Shown: piece after piece, positions 56,322 through 63,897 of the stretch | Numbering within the stretch: the stretch's first letter is position 1 | Layout: each line of letters begins with the position of its first letter | Assembly (NCBI RefSeq): GCF_002149035.1 | Contig: NZ_NGFP01000003.1 | Coordinates: forward strand, 32,191 to 96,190 | Origin: Streptosporangium minutum | GTDB lineage: Bacteria; Actinomycetota; Actinomycetes; Streptosporangiales; Streptosporangiaceae | Reading direction: 5' to 3' | Length of the DNA: 64,000 bases | The notes under the pieces: model-generated | The model's input: the letters and a program-made list of their open reading frames with translations, nothing else | What the model was told of the DNA's origin: nothing | Databases searched by the model: none | Translations under genes and position numbers: made by a program

Positions 56322-57340
56322 ATGACTCCTCCTGAACCTGCTGAACCTGACGTGGAAGCGAGCGCGATGAGCCGGGAGGCCTTCAACTCGGTCTCGCGCC
56401 ACTCGCGCTCGGGTTCACTGCCCCAGGTTATGCCCGCGCCCGTGCCGAAGTGGATCTCGCCGGACGAGAGCCAGAAGGTGCGGATGCCCACGGCCAGCGA
56501 CGCCCGGCTCCGGTCCGCATCGACCCAGCCCACAGTCCCACAGTACGGCCCGCGTGGCCCGGGTTCGAGCTCATTGATGATGCTCAGGGCAGAAGATTTC
56601 GGGGCACCCGTCACCGATCCGGGAGGAAAGGTCGCGGAGAACAGCTCCGGCCAGCCGAATTCCGGCGCGAGCCGGGCCCGGACGGTCGAGACCAGGTGCA
56701 CCAGGCCGGGATGCTCCTCGATCTCGCACAGCGCCGGCACGCTCACCGAGCCGACCGCGGCGACCCGGCCCAGGTCGTTGCGGACCAGGTCGACGATCAT
56801 GACGTTCTCCGCGTAGTCCTTCTCCAGCAGGTCCTCCGCGGTGACCCCGGTCCCCTTGATCGGCCCGGACTCGATCGCGTCACCGTCCCTGGCCAGGTAG
56901 AGCTCGGGCGAGGCCGACACCACGCCCAGGCCGGGCAGGCTCACCGTGGCGGCATGGGGGGCGGGGTTGCCCTCGGCCAGCCGTACGGCCAGCGCGGGCA
57001 GGTCCGGGTCCCCTGGCAGCGGCGCGGTCAGCACCCGGCACAGGTTGGCCTGGTAGACGTCGCCCCGCTCGATGTAGGCGCGGATGCGGCGCACGCCGTC
57101 CTCGTAGGCGGCCCGGTCCAGCGAGCTCCGCCACGACGACGGGTGCGGCCCGCGCCAGGGGCCGTGGGGCACGGGCAGCGGGGCGGGCCGGACGTCGTCG
57201 AACCTGGCGCACGTGACCTTGCCCTCGTAGTCGACCACGACGGCCCACCAGCCCTCGCCGTCGAGTGCGGCCAGGTCGGTGGTGATGTCGCGGAGCCGGG
57301 TGGCCAGATGGCCCCCTACATGCGCAAATGAGTCATGCAC
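56318..57340 (-). CDS. pabB: Aminodeoxychorismate synthase component I (PabB-like)
   Basis: A 340-residue chorismate-binding enzyme. The core reads YIERGDVYQANLCRVL, SGPIKGTGV, DYAENVMIVDLVRNDLGRV, TFPPGSVTGAPK and a final YCGTVGWVDADR region, all typical of PabB/TrpE. The N-terminal domain is short, so the enzyme is about 100 residues smaller than E. coli PabB. The glutaminase PabA is not in the window. The GTG at 57340 lies only four bases after the lysR stop; no good ribosome binding site is visible. It overlaps pabC by four bases. Confidence 0.86.
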   Translation of the reverse strand: MHDSFAHVGGHLATRLRDITTDLAALDGEGWWAVVVDYEGKVTCARFDDVRPAPLPVPHGPWRGPHPSSWRSSLDRAAYEDGVRRIRAYIERGDVYQANLCRVLTAPLPGDPDLPALAVRLAEGNPAPHAATVSLPGLGVVSASPELYLARDGDAIESGPIKGTGVTAEDLLEKDYAENVMIVDLVRNDLGRVAAVGSVSVPALCEIEEHPGLVHLVSTVRARLAPEFGWPELFSATFPPGSVTGAPKSSALSIINELEPGPRGPYCGTVGWVDADRSRASLAVGIRTFWLSSGEIHFGTGAGITWGSEPEREWRETELKASRLIALASTSGSAGSGGVI

Positions 57341-57344
57341 TCCG

Positions 57345-58232
57345 CTATTGTCCCGCTGCCTCGGACAGCAGGCGTACCAGCGTGCGGGCCGCGGGCAGCG
57401 GCGTGCCCGGCAGGGCGGCGTAGACGGTCCGGTGCGGGGCGAGGTCGCCCAGGGAGCGGAGCACGAGCTCGGGCGGCACGGCCGGCGCGGCGATGGCGGG
57501 CACCAGGGTGATCCCGAGTCCGGCCGCGACGAACCCGAACTTGCCGGTCCACTCGGCGATCCTGACCGTGGCGCGGGGCGTGAACCCGGCGCGGGCGCAC
57601 GCCTCTTCGAGCATGGTCGTCCGGCCGGGCGGGGACGCCTCGATCCAGGTCTCCTCCCGCAGCTCGCGCAGGTCGACGCTCTCCCGCCCCGCCAGCCGAT
57701 GGTCACCGGGCAGCGCGACCAGCAGCTCGTCCTCCACCAGCGGGGTGATCTCCACCTCGTCGTCGTACGGCAGGCCGGAGGGGTAGTCGCTGACCACGGC
57801 GACGTCCAGCTCGCCCTCGCGCATCCGGCGCAGCAGGCCGCCGCTGGGCCCCTCGACCGGGGCGAGGCCGACCTCGGGGAACTGCCGCCGGAAGGTCCGC
57901 AGGGCGCCCGGGACCAGCGCGACGTTGGCGGTGGCGAACGCCCCGACGCGCAGCCGCCCGCTGTAGCCGCCGTGGATGCCCGCCAGCTCGTCGGCGGCTC
58001 TGGCCAGCCGGTTCAGCACCACCCGCGCGTGCTGGTGGAGCGTCTCACCGGCGGGCGTCAGCCGTACCCCGCGCGCGAGGCGGTCGAACAGCGGGCCGCC
58101 CGCCTGCTGCTCGAGGGAGGCGATGCGCCGGGAGACCGCGGACTGGGTGTAGTTGAGCTTGGCCGCCGCCCCGGTGAAGGACCCGGTGCGGGCCACCGCG
58201 TCCAGCAGGCGCAGCGCGTCGGTGTCGAACAC
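57345..58232 (-). CDS. LysR family transcriptional regulator
   Basis: A 295-residue LTTR with an N-terminal winged helix (LLDAVARTGSFTGAAAKL, then YTQSAVSRRIASLEQQAGG) and a substrate-binding domain from about 88. Start choice: an ATG at 58247 is in frame, but AAGGAGGA lies directly before the GTG at 58232, which I prefer. It is divergent from the dehydrogenase-RidA gene, the standard arrangement for an LTTR target, and it also reads into pabB with a four-base gap, so it may be a rare LTTR co-transcribed with target genes. Confidence 0.87.
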   Translation of the reverse strand: MFDTDALRLLDAVARTGSFTGAAAKLNYTQSAVSRRIASLEQQAGGPLFDRLARGVRLTPAGETLHQHARVVLNRLARAADELAGIHGGYSGRLRVGAFATANVALVPGALRTFRRQFPEVGLAPVEGPSGGLLRRMREGELDVAVVSDYPSGLPYDDEVEITPLVEDELLVALPGDHRLAGRESVDLRELREETWIEASPPGRTTMLEEACARAGFTPRATVRIAEWTGKFGFVAAGLGITLVPAIAAPAVPPELVLRSLGDLAPHRTVYAALPGTPLPAARTLVRLLSEAAGQ

Positions 58233-58305
58233 ATTCCTCCTTCGCATGGCTCACATGCAATCTAGTCGCTGGTGGAATGTCTTGGCCGTCCCTACCGTGG
58301 ATCCC

Positions 58306-59514
58306 ATGATTTCTTTTCTTGGTCTGGGACATATGGGTGCCCTCATGGCACGGCGGCTCGTGGAGGCCGGGCACAAGGTGACGGTGTGGAACCGCACCCC
58401 GCGCACGGTCGAGGGGGCCTTCGGCGCGGCGTCACCCGCCGAGGCCGTGGCGGAGGCGGAGCTGGTCGTCACCATGCTCAGCGACCCCGCCGCGGTCAGG
58501 CGGGTGCTCGCCGACGCGGCCCCCGGCCTGCGGCCGGGGACGCTGGTCGTGGAGATGTCGACGATCGGGCCCGAGGCGGTGGCCGAGCTCCGTGACAGGC
58601 TCCCCTCGCAGGTGGGACTGGTCGACGCGCCGGTGCTGGGCAGCGTGCAGCCCGCGCGGGACGGCACGCTGACGGTGCTGGCCGGTGGGCTGCCGGAGGA
58701 CCTGGCACGCTGCCGGGAGGTGCTCGGGGTGTTCGGCCACGTCCGGGAGGCCGGAGGGCCCGGCGCGGGCGCCGCGATGAAGCTGGCGGTGATGAGCGCG
58801 TTGGTGCCCGCCCAGGTGCTCCTCGCCGAGACCCTCGCCTACGGCGAGGCGACCGGCGTGGACACGGCGGCGTTGCTGGACGTGCTCGGTGAGACCCCGC
58901 TGGGAACGCTCGTCGAGCGGATCCGGCCGGCCGTCGAGAACGGCCCGCCCGAGACGCGTTACGCCCTCGGACTGGCGGCCAAGGACCTGGTGCTGGCCTC
59001 GCACCCGACGCAGACGCTCGCGGCGGCGGCCAGGGACAGGCTCCTGGGCGCGGCGTCCGCCGGACTGGGCGACAGGGACCTGACGGCCGTCTTCGGGCAC
59101 GTCGGCACGGCCCGCCGTACGGGCGTGGAGAAGCTGAACCCGGCGTCGGTCCCGGCGACCAACGGCCTCTACTCCCACGCCACCAGGGCCGGAGACCTGC
59201 TGTTCGTCTCCGGTCAGGTGGCACTGGACGAGGCCGGCCGGGTCGTCGGCGAGGGCGACATGACGCGCCAGTCGGAACACGTGATGGAGGCACTGGCGCT
59301 CGTCCTCGCCGACCAGGGGTGCACGTTCGACGACGTGACCCACATCCGGACGCACCTCACCGACATGTCGCTGCTGCCGGAGTACGCGGCCGTCCGGCGC
59401 CGTCACATCACCGGCGAGCCCCCGGCCAGCACGACCGTGGAGGTGTCGCGGCTGTTCCGGCCGGGGCTGCTGATCGAGGTGGAGGTGATCGCCGCTATCC
59501 CAGCGGGCCGGTGA
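58306..59514 (+). CDS. Fusion of a beta-hydroxyacid dehydrogenase-like domain with a RidA-like domain
   Basis: A 402-residue two-domain protein. Residues 1 to about 270 form an NAD(P)-binding 6-phosphogluconate/3-hydroxyisobutyrate-type dehydrogenase: ISFLGLGHMGALMARRL, WNRTPRT, EMSTIGPEAV, DAPVLGSV and the Lys in GAGAAMKLAVMS, where the usual Asn four residues later is Met. From about 274 a RidA/YjgF domain follows: NGLYSHATRAGDLLFVSGQV and FDDVTHIRTHLTDMSLLPEY. Its PPASTTVEV has Ser where deaminating RidA proteins have Arg (PAR). No Shine-Dalgarno box is clear. It is convergent with hutH by 20 overlapping bases. Substrate is unknown. Confidence 0.82.
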   Translation: MISFLGLGHMGALMARRLVEAGHKVTVWNRTPRTVEGAFGAASPAEAVAEAELVVTMLSDPAAVRRVLADAAPGLRPGTLVVEMSTIGPEAVAELRDRLPSQVGLVDAPVLGSVQPARDGTLTVLAGGLPEDLARCREVLGVFGHVREAGGPGAGAAMKLAVMSALVPAQVLLAETLAYGEATGVDTAALLDVLGETPLGTLVERIRPAVENGPPETRYALGLAAKDLVLASHPTQTLAAAARDRLLGAASAGLGDRDLTAVFGHVGTARRTGVEKLNPASVPATNGLYSHATRAGDLLFVSGQVALDEAGRVVGEGDMTRQSEHVMEALALVLADQGCTFDDVTHIRTHLTDMSLLPEYAAVRRRHITGEPPASTTVEVSRLFRPGLLIEVEVIAAIPAGR

Positions 59515-61042
59515 CCGACTCCGCCGCGGCGACGACCGTGTTGTCGGCGACGAGCCGGACCACCGCCTCGATCTCCGGGGCGAGGAAGCGGTCCGGGCCG
59601 GGACCGGGGACCGACTGGCGCAGGGAGGCGACCACGGCCCCGGTCGCGGGGGCGGGCCGGTGCGGCGCCCGCAGGTCGAGTGCCCGGGCCGCGGTGAGGA
59701 TCTCCACCGCGAGCACCCTGGTCAGGCCGTCCACCGAGCGGCGCAGCTTGCGGGCCGCCGACCAGCCCATGGAGACGTGGTCCTCCTGCATGGCGGAGCT
59801 CGGGATGGAGTCCACGCTGGCGGGCACTGCCAGGCGCTTGAGCTCGGAGACGATCGCGGCCTGGGTGTACTGGGCGATCATGTGCCCGGAGTCCACGCCG
59901 GGGTCGTCGGCGAGGAAGGCGGGCAGTCCGTGGTTGCGGGCCACGTCGAGCATGCGGTCGGTACGGCGCTCGGAGATGCTCGCCATGTCGGCGACCGCGA
60001 TGGCGAGGAAGTCGAGCACGTAGCCCACGGGCGCGCCGTGGAAGTTGCCGTTGGACTCCACCCGGCCGTCGGCGAGGACCACCGGGTTGTCGATCGCGGA
60101 GGCGAGCTCGCGCGCGGCGACCGCGGCGGCGTGGGCGAGGGTGTCGCGGGCGGCTCCGGCTACCTGCGGGGCGCAGCGCAGCGAGTAGGCGTCCTGGACG
60201 CGGGTGCAGGTGCCGTCCCGGTGCGAGTCCATGATCCCGGAGTCCGCCAGCAGGGCCCGGAGGTTGGCGGCGCTGGCCGCCTGTCCCGGGTGCGGGCGCA
60301 GGGCCTGCAGGTCGGCGGCGAAGACACGGTCGGTGCCGAGCAGCGCCTCCACGCTCATGGCCGCGCTGATGTCGGCGGTCTTGAACAGGCGGCCGAGGTC
60401 GTCCATGGCCAGGATCAGCATGCCCAGCATGCCGTCGGTGCCGTTGATGAGCGCGAGCCCCTCCTTGGCGGCGAGCTCGACGGGCTCGACGCCCGCCTGC
60501 TTCAGTGCCTCGGCGGCGTCCACGCGCTCTCCGGACGCGTCGCGGACGACGCCCTCGCCCATGATCGTGAGCGCGACGTGGGAGAGCGGTGCGAGGTCGC
60601 CGGAGCAGCCGAGGCTGCCGTATTCGTGCACCACGGGGGTGATCCGGGCGTTGAGCAGGTCCTGGAGCACCTTGGCGGTCTTCGGGCGCACTCCGGTGTG
60701 GCCGGTGGCCAGGGTGTGCAGGCGCAGCAGCATCAGCGCCCGGGTGACCTCGGTCTCCACCTCGGGGCCGGAGCCCGCCGCGTGCGATCGGACCAGGGAG
60801 CGCTGCAGCTGGGCACGGAGCGAGGGGTCGATGTGCCGGGTGGTCAGGGCCCCGAACCCGGTCGACACCCCGTAGGCGGGGGTGGGGCTCTCGGCGAGCT
60901 CGTCCACGCGGGTGCGGGCCGCGGCCATCGCCGCCACGGCGTCGTCGGTGAGACGTACCGCGGCGCCGTGCCGGGCCACCCTGACGACCTCGTCGAAGCT
61001 CAGCGGCTCCGGACCGATGTTCACGACCTCGTTGTCGCGCAT
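59495..61042 (-). CDS. hutH: Histidine ammonia-lyase
   Basis: A 515-residue aromatic amino acid lyase that deaminates histidine to urocanate. The MIO-forming triad lies in GSLGCSGDLAPLSH, so it reads Cys-Ser-Gly and not the common Ala-Ser-Gly; some actinobacterial histidases share this. Other marks: YGVSTGFGAL with the catalytic Tyr, and the C-terminal HVSMGWSAARKL. The ATG at 61042 has GAGAG nine bases upstream; an earlier one at 61060 is possible. No other hut genes are nearby. PAL/TAL activity is unlikely given the overall match to HutH. Confidence 0.93.
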   Translation of the reverse strand: MRDNEVVNIGPEPLSFDEVVRVARHGAAVRLTDDAVAAMAAARTRVDELAESPTPAYGVSTGFGALTTRHIDPSLRAQLQRSLVRSHAAGSGPEVETEVTRALMLLRLHTLATGHTGVRPKTAKVLQDLLNARITPVVHEYGSLGCSGDLAPLSHVALTIMGEGVVRDASGERVDAAEALKQAGVEPVELAAKEGLALINGTDGMLGMLILAMDDLGRLFKTADISAAMSVEALLGTDRVFAADLQALRPHPGQAASAANLRALLADSGIMDSHRDGTCTRVQDAYSLRCAPQVAGAARDTLAHAAAVAARELASAIDNPVVLADGRVESNGNFHGAPVGYVLDFLAIAVADMASISERRTDRMLDVARNHGLPAFLADDPGVDSGHMIAQYTQAAIVSELKRLAVPASVDSIPSSAMQEDHVSMGWSAARKLRRSVDGLTRVLAVEILTAARALDLRAPHRPAPATGAVVASLRQSVPGPGPDRFLAPEIEAVVRLVADNTVVAAAESVTGPLG

Positions 61043-61276
61043 GGTGTCACTCTCTCGCACTAGGTAACTGGCGTATGCGATGTTAGCCCCTTACAGCTAG
61101 AGATCACCGCTATGCCCCCATTACCGAATTCCGTGACCTCCATCATCCGCCGCGCCGCGTCGCGGCGACACCCGTGCGGGCCGGAGAAGGCCCTGGTAGG
61201 CGCCCACTCCGGCCGTGACGTGTACCTCGGCCACGCTTCGACGCCGGCCGAAGCGTTCTCCGGGCACGATCGGAGC

Positions 61277-61750
61277 ATGCCGAACAATCCCGCACAGCTC
61301 GTCGCCGACGCCGTCGACCGCTGCCTCACCCTCGCCGAGACGTGGCTCGCCTGGGACGGCCGGCCGATCGTGACGGACGGAGCCAACCTCTGGACGCCGG
61401 CGAAGGCCGCGCGCCGGATCCAGGACCACCTGGTCGACCACCTCGCCGAGGTGGAGGCGCTGTTGGCCGGGGCCACCCCCCTGCCCGACGCCTGGCACGG
61501 CCGGACGGTGACCCTCGACTCCGACTGGTCCCGCTTCGCGGAACTCGACCTCTCCGAGGCCCGATCCCGCTGGACCCGCCTCGGCGCGTCCTACGTGCAC
61601 CGTTACTCGGCGGCCGGCCCCGAGGCATGGGATCTCCCCCGCGACCCCAACTGGACCCTGCGGCTGATCGCCGAGCACGTGGCCGGGATCACCTGGTACG
61701 CCGAGCAGGTCGGCGTGCTCCGGTTTGGGGAGTCGGCGAGTATTCGCTAG
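61277..61750 (+). CDS. Uncharacterised DinB/maleylpyruvate-isomerase-like protein
   Basis: A 157-residue mostly helical protein. DAVDRCLTLAETWLAWDG at the start, three well-spaced His residues (in IQDHLVDHLAEVE and IAEHVAGITWYAEQ) and a Trp-rich centre recall the DinB-like fold, where three His bind a metal. The match is weak and no activity is assigned. The ATG at 61277 has GGAG very close; an in-frame start at 61112 would add 55 residues without similarity. Its stop codon lies inside the -10 box of the tRNA promoter. Confidence 0.5.
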   Translation: MPNNPAQLVADAVDRCLTLAETWLAWDGRPIVTDGANLWTPAKAARRIQDHLVDHLAEVEALLAGATPLPDAWHGRTVTLDSDWSRFAELDLSEARSRWTRLGASYVHRYSAAGPEAWDLPRDPNWTLRLIAEHVAGITWYAEQVGVLRFGESASIR

Positions 61751-61753
61751 AGT
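61725..61753 (+). promoter_or_regulatory. Sigma70-type promoter for the tRNA Gly-Cys-Val cluster
   Basis: TTGGGG (61725-61730), a 17-base spacer and TAGAGT (61748-61753). Transcription would start near 61760, 30 bases before tRNA-Gly. The TAG of the -10 box is also the stop codon of the upstream gene. Confidence 0.6.
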
Positions 61754-61789
61754 TCTATGCGTGAGGCCGGGCCGAGCCCGGAGACACGC

Positions 61790-61861
61790 GCGGAAGTGGC
61801 TCAGTGGTAGAGCATCACCTTGCCAAGGTGAGGGTCGCGGGTTCGAATCCCGTCTTCCGCT
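61790..61861 (+). tRNA. tRNA-Gly (anticodon GCC)
   Basis: Acceptor GCGGAAG/CTTCCGC, D arm with GGTAGAGC, anticodon loop TTGCCAA, T arm GCGGG-TTCGAAT-CCCGT, discriminator T. CCA is not encoded. First of three tRNA genes in one likely transcript. Confidence 0.97.
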
Positions 61862-61886
61862 CGAAGGGCTTTAGGGCCCTCACTCC

Positions 61887-61957
61887 GGTGGAGTGGCCGA
61901 GAGGCGAGGCAACGGCCTGCAAAGCCGTGTACACGGGTTCAAATCCCGTCTCCACCT
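61887..61957 (+). tRNA. tRNA-Cys (anticodon GCA)
   Basis: Acceptor GGTGGAG/CTCCACC, anticodon arm GGC-CTGCAAA-GCC with anticodon GCA, T arm ACGGG-TTCAAAT-CCCGT, discriminator T. It lies 25 bases after tRNA-Gly; CCA is not encoded. Confidence 0.96.
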
Positions 61958-61970
61958 CTGGCTTCGACGA

Positions 61971-62045
61971 GGACGATTAGCTCAGCGGGAGAGCGCTTCC
62001 CTGACACGGAAGAGGTCACAGGTTCAATCCCTGTATCGTCCACCA
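61971..62045 (+). tRNA. tRNA-Val (anticodon GAC)
   Basis: Acceptor GGACGAT/ATCGTCC, anticodon loop CTGACAC with anticodon GAC, T arm ACAGG-TTCAATC-CCTGT, discriminator A at 62042. CCA follows in the genome (62043-62045), unlike the other three tRNA genes in the window. Confidence 0.97.
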
Positions 62046-62073
62046 CCGCCCATGGCGTCCATGGGCTCAGGTC

Positions 62074-62116
62074 GGAAGGCCGCCGAAACCCCGGCTCGGG
62101 GCGTCGGCGGCCTTCC
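62074..62116 (+). terminator. Terminator of the tRNA cluster
   Basis: A perfect 13-bp stem (GGAAGGCCGCCGA at 62074-62086 with its complement at 62104-62116) and a 17-base loop; GGCTTTCCCC follows. It is 28 bases past tRNA-Val. Confidence 0.8.
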
Positions 62117-62301
62117 GGCTTTCCCCGGCGGGTTCCCGTCCTCCCATGTCCTTTCCGGGTTTGGCTGTCCTTTCCGGGCTCGGCGTCGATGGCGTGACGG
62201 CCCGCGCGTGATCCGGCAGACGAGGTGCCCGCCCCTGAGGTCGTGGAGGCCGCTCCGGCGATCGGGAGGCGGCGGGGAGCCCGGGCGTTCACAATGATCG
62301 G

Positions 62302-62622
62302 GTGCGGCAGACCCTTCTGGTGATCTACACCTCCCGGCTGGAGGAGTGCCGTGACTTCTACGGTGCCCTCGGCCTGACCTTTCACGCGGAGCAGCACGAC
62401 GGCGGGCCACGGCACTACGCGGCCACGCTGCCGGACGGAGCGGTCTTCGAGATCTACCCGGCCGGCGGGGCCGGGGAGACCGGCAGGCTCCGGCTCGGCT
62501 TCGCGGTCGCCGACGCCGCCGCCGGTCCCGGCCGGCACCTCCTGCGCGACCCCGACGGCCGTGCGGTCGAGCTCCAGGTCGGCGTGGGCCTCGACGGCAT
62601 CGGCGGCGGCGACGTCGGCTGA
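62302..62622 (+). CDS. Short VOC (glyoxalase-like) protein, probably with an internal deletion
   Basis: A 106-residue vicinal-oxygen-chelate protein. The N-terminal half is normal: LLVIYTSRLEECRDFYGALG and FEIYPA with a metal-ligand Glu. The second half runs from LGFAVADAAAGPG straight to LLRDPDGRAVELQV. VOC relatives have about 20 residues more between these two parts, so a strand and helix seem lost. The ligand Glu in AVELQV is kept. It may be decaying. GTG start; the ribosome binding site is weak. The following 245 bases hold nothing recognisable. Confidence 0.62.
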   Translation: MRQTLLVIYTSRLEECRDFYGALGLTFHAEQHDGGPRHYAATLPDGAVFEIYPAGGAGETGRLRLGFAVADAAAGPGRHLLRDPDGRAVELQVGVGLDGIGGGDVG

Positions 62623-62867
62623 TCCTTCGCGGCCGGGCACGGAGTGATCACCCGGTCCGCAGGGTACGGAGGTCTGCAGGAGCCTGACCGGACTCGCCGT
62701 CGTGCGTGCGCCTGCCTGGCCGTGCCCCCGGAAACGAGGGCCGCAGCTCCAGCCATCACAAGGCGTCCGGGAGGGCGCCACCGCCGAGGGCTCCACCGGG
62801 TGCCGCGGGCGTCGCGCCGGGGTCTCCCGCACGGCCGCCACCACGGGTCCGCAAGCAAGGGGATTTC

Positions 62868-63542
62868 ATGACCGAACACTTCTCGGCCCCGGGGGATCTG
62901 GGCCGCAGGATCGCGCACCGTCGCAAGTCCCTCGGTATGACCCGTGAGCAGCTGGCCGAACGTGCCAGGATCGACCCCGGCTACCTCGGCTACCTGGAGG
63001 AGAACGCCGCCTCGCCCGGCACGAGCACCGTCAACCAGCTCGCCGCGGCCCTGGGCACCAGCAGCGACGAGCTGCTCGGCGGCAGCGTGGACCTGCCACC
63101 GGGACGCGGCCCCGCGGGCGCGCGGCCACATCTGGAGAAACTGGACCCTGACGAGTGCATGCGGCTGATCTCCCCGGGCGGCGTGGGGCGGGTGGCCTTC
63201 GACACCCCCACCGGGCCGGTGATCCTGCCGGTCAACTACGTGGTCCACGACGGGGCCCTACTGCTGCGCACCGCGCTCGGAGGCCCGCTGGACGAGGATC
63301 TGCGCACCGGCGTCAAGGGGGTCGAGTTCAAGATCGCCTTCGAGATCGACCGCATCGACGACCCCAACAGGGAGGGCTGGAGCGTGCTCGTCCGCGGCCC
63401 TGCCCATCACATCTCCTCCGAGGAGGAGGCAGCCGTGGCGGGCGTGGATATCGAACCGTGGGCGGGCGGCGAGCGCAGACTCTACATCCGCATTACCCCC
63501 GTCGAGATCACCGGCCGCCGTATCCGGCACGACCCGGCGTAG
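62868..63542 (+). CDS. XRE helix-turn-helix plus pyridoxamine-phosphate-oxidase-like protein
   Basis: A 224-residue two-domain protein. Residues about 10-68 form an XRE/Cro helix-turn-helix (LGRRIAHRRKSLGMTREQLA, DPGYLGYLEENAASPGTSTV). From about 90 a split-barrel FMN-binding PNPOx-like domain follows (RLISPGGVGRVAFDTPTG, LPVNYVVHDGALLLRT, VEFKIAFEIDRID). The combination is recurrent in actinobacteria and may couple flavin or F420-type cofactor sensing with transcription, which is inference. AAGGGGA precedes the ATG. Its stop codon opens a long 17-bp repeat array. Confidence 0.85.
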   Translation: MTEHFSAPGDLGRRIAHRRKSLGMTREQLAERARIDPGYLGYLEENAASPGTSTVNQLAAALGTSSDELLGGSVDLPPGRGPAGARPHLEKLDPDECMRLISPGGVGRVAFDTPTGPVILPVNYVVHDGALLLRTALGGPLDEDLRTGVKGVEFKIAFEIDRIDDPNREGWSVLVRGPAHHISSEEEAAVAGVDIEPWAGGERRLYIRITPVEITGRRIRHDPA

Positions 63543-63897
63543 TCCGCAGTCCGACATGGTCCATCCGACATGAGCCACGGCCCGGCGTGCTTCACAGTCC
63601 GGCGTACTCCACACTCCGGCGTGCTTCACAGTCCGGCGTACTCCACACTCCGGCGTGCTTCACAGTCCGGCGTACTCCACACTCCGGCGTGCTTCACAGT
63701 CCGGCGTAGTCCGCAGTCCGACATGGTCCATCCGGCATAAGCCACGGCCCGGCGTGCTCCGCAGTCCGGCGTACTCCACACTCCGGCGTGCTTCACAGTC
63801 CGGCGTAGTCCGCAGTCCGACATGGTCCATCCGGCATAAGCCACGGCCCGGCGTAGTCCACGGGCCGGCGTGCTCCACGCTCCGGCATGAGTCACGG
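63534..63897 (+). repeat. 17-bp tandem array anchored on the XRE/PNPOx gene stop codon, 22 units
   Basis: The motif CCGGCGT or CCGRCAT recurs 22 times from 63534 to 63882. Eighteen steps are exactly 17 bp and three are 14 bp. The consensus is roughly CCGGCGTNCTNCACANT. The first unit is the gene's own end (CCGGCGTAG, codons Pro-Ala-stop). A higher-order block with CCGGCGTAGTCCGCAG then GTCCGACATGG recurs at 63534, 63701 and 63800. The repeats are contiguous with no unique spacers. Reading frames across the array on both strands are by-products. The last 103 bases of the window hold nothing I recognise. Confidence 0.93.

Noticed and set aside
63534..63897. Possible CRISPR array
   Set aside because: Units of 17 bp are directly contiguous with no unique spacers, and no cas gene is present.
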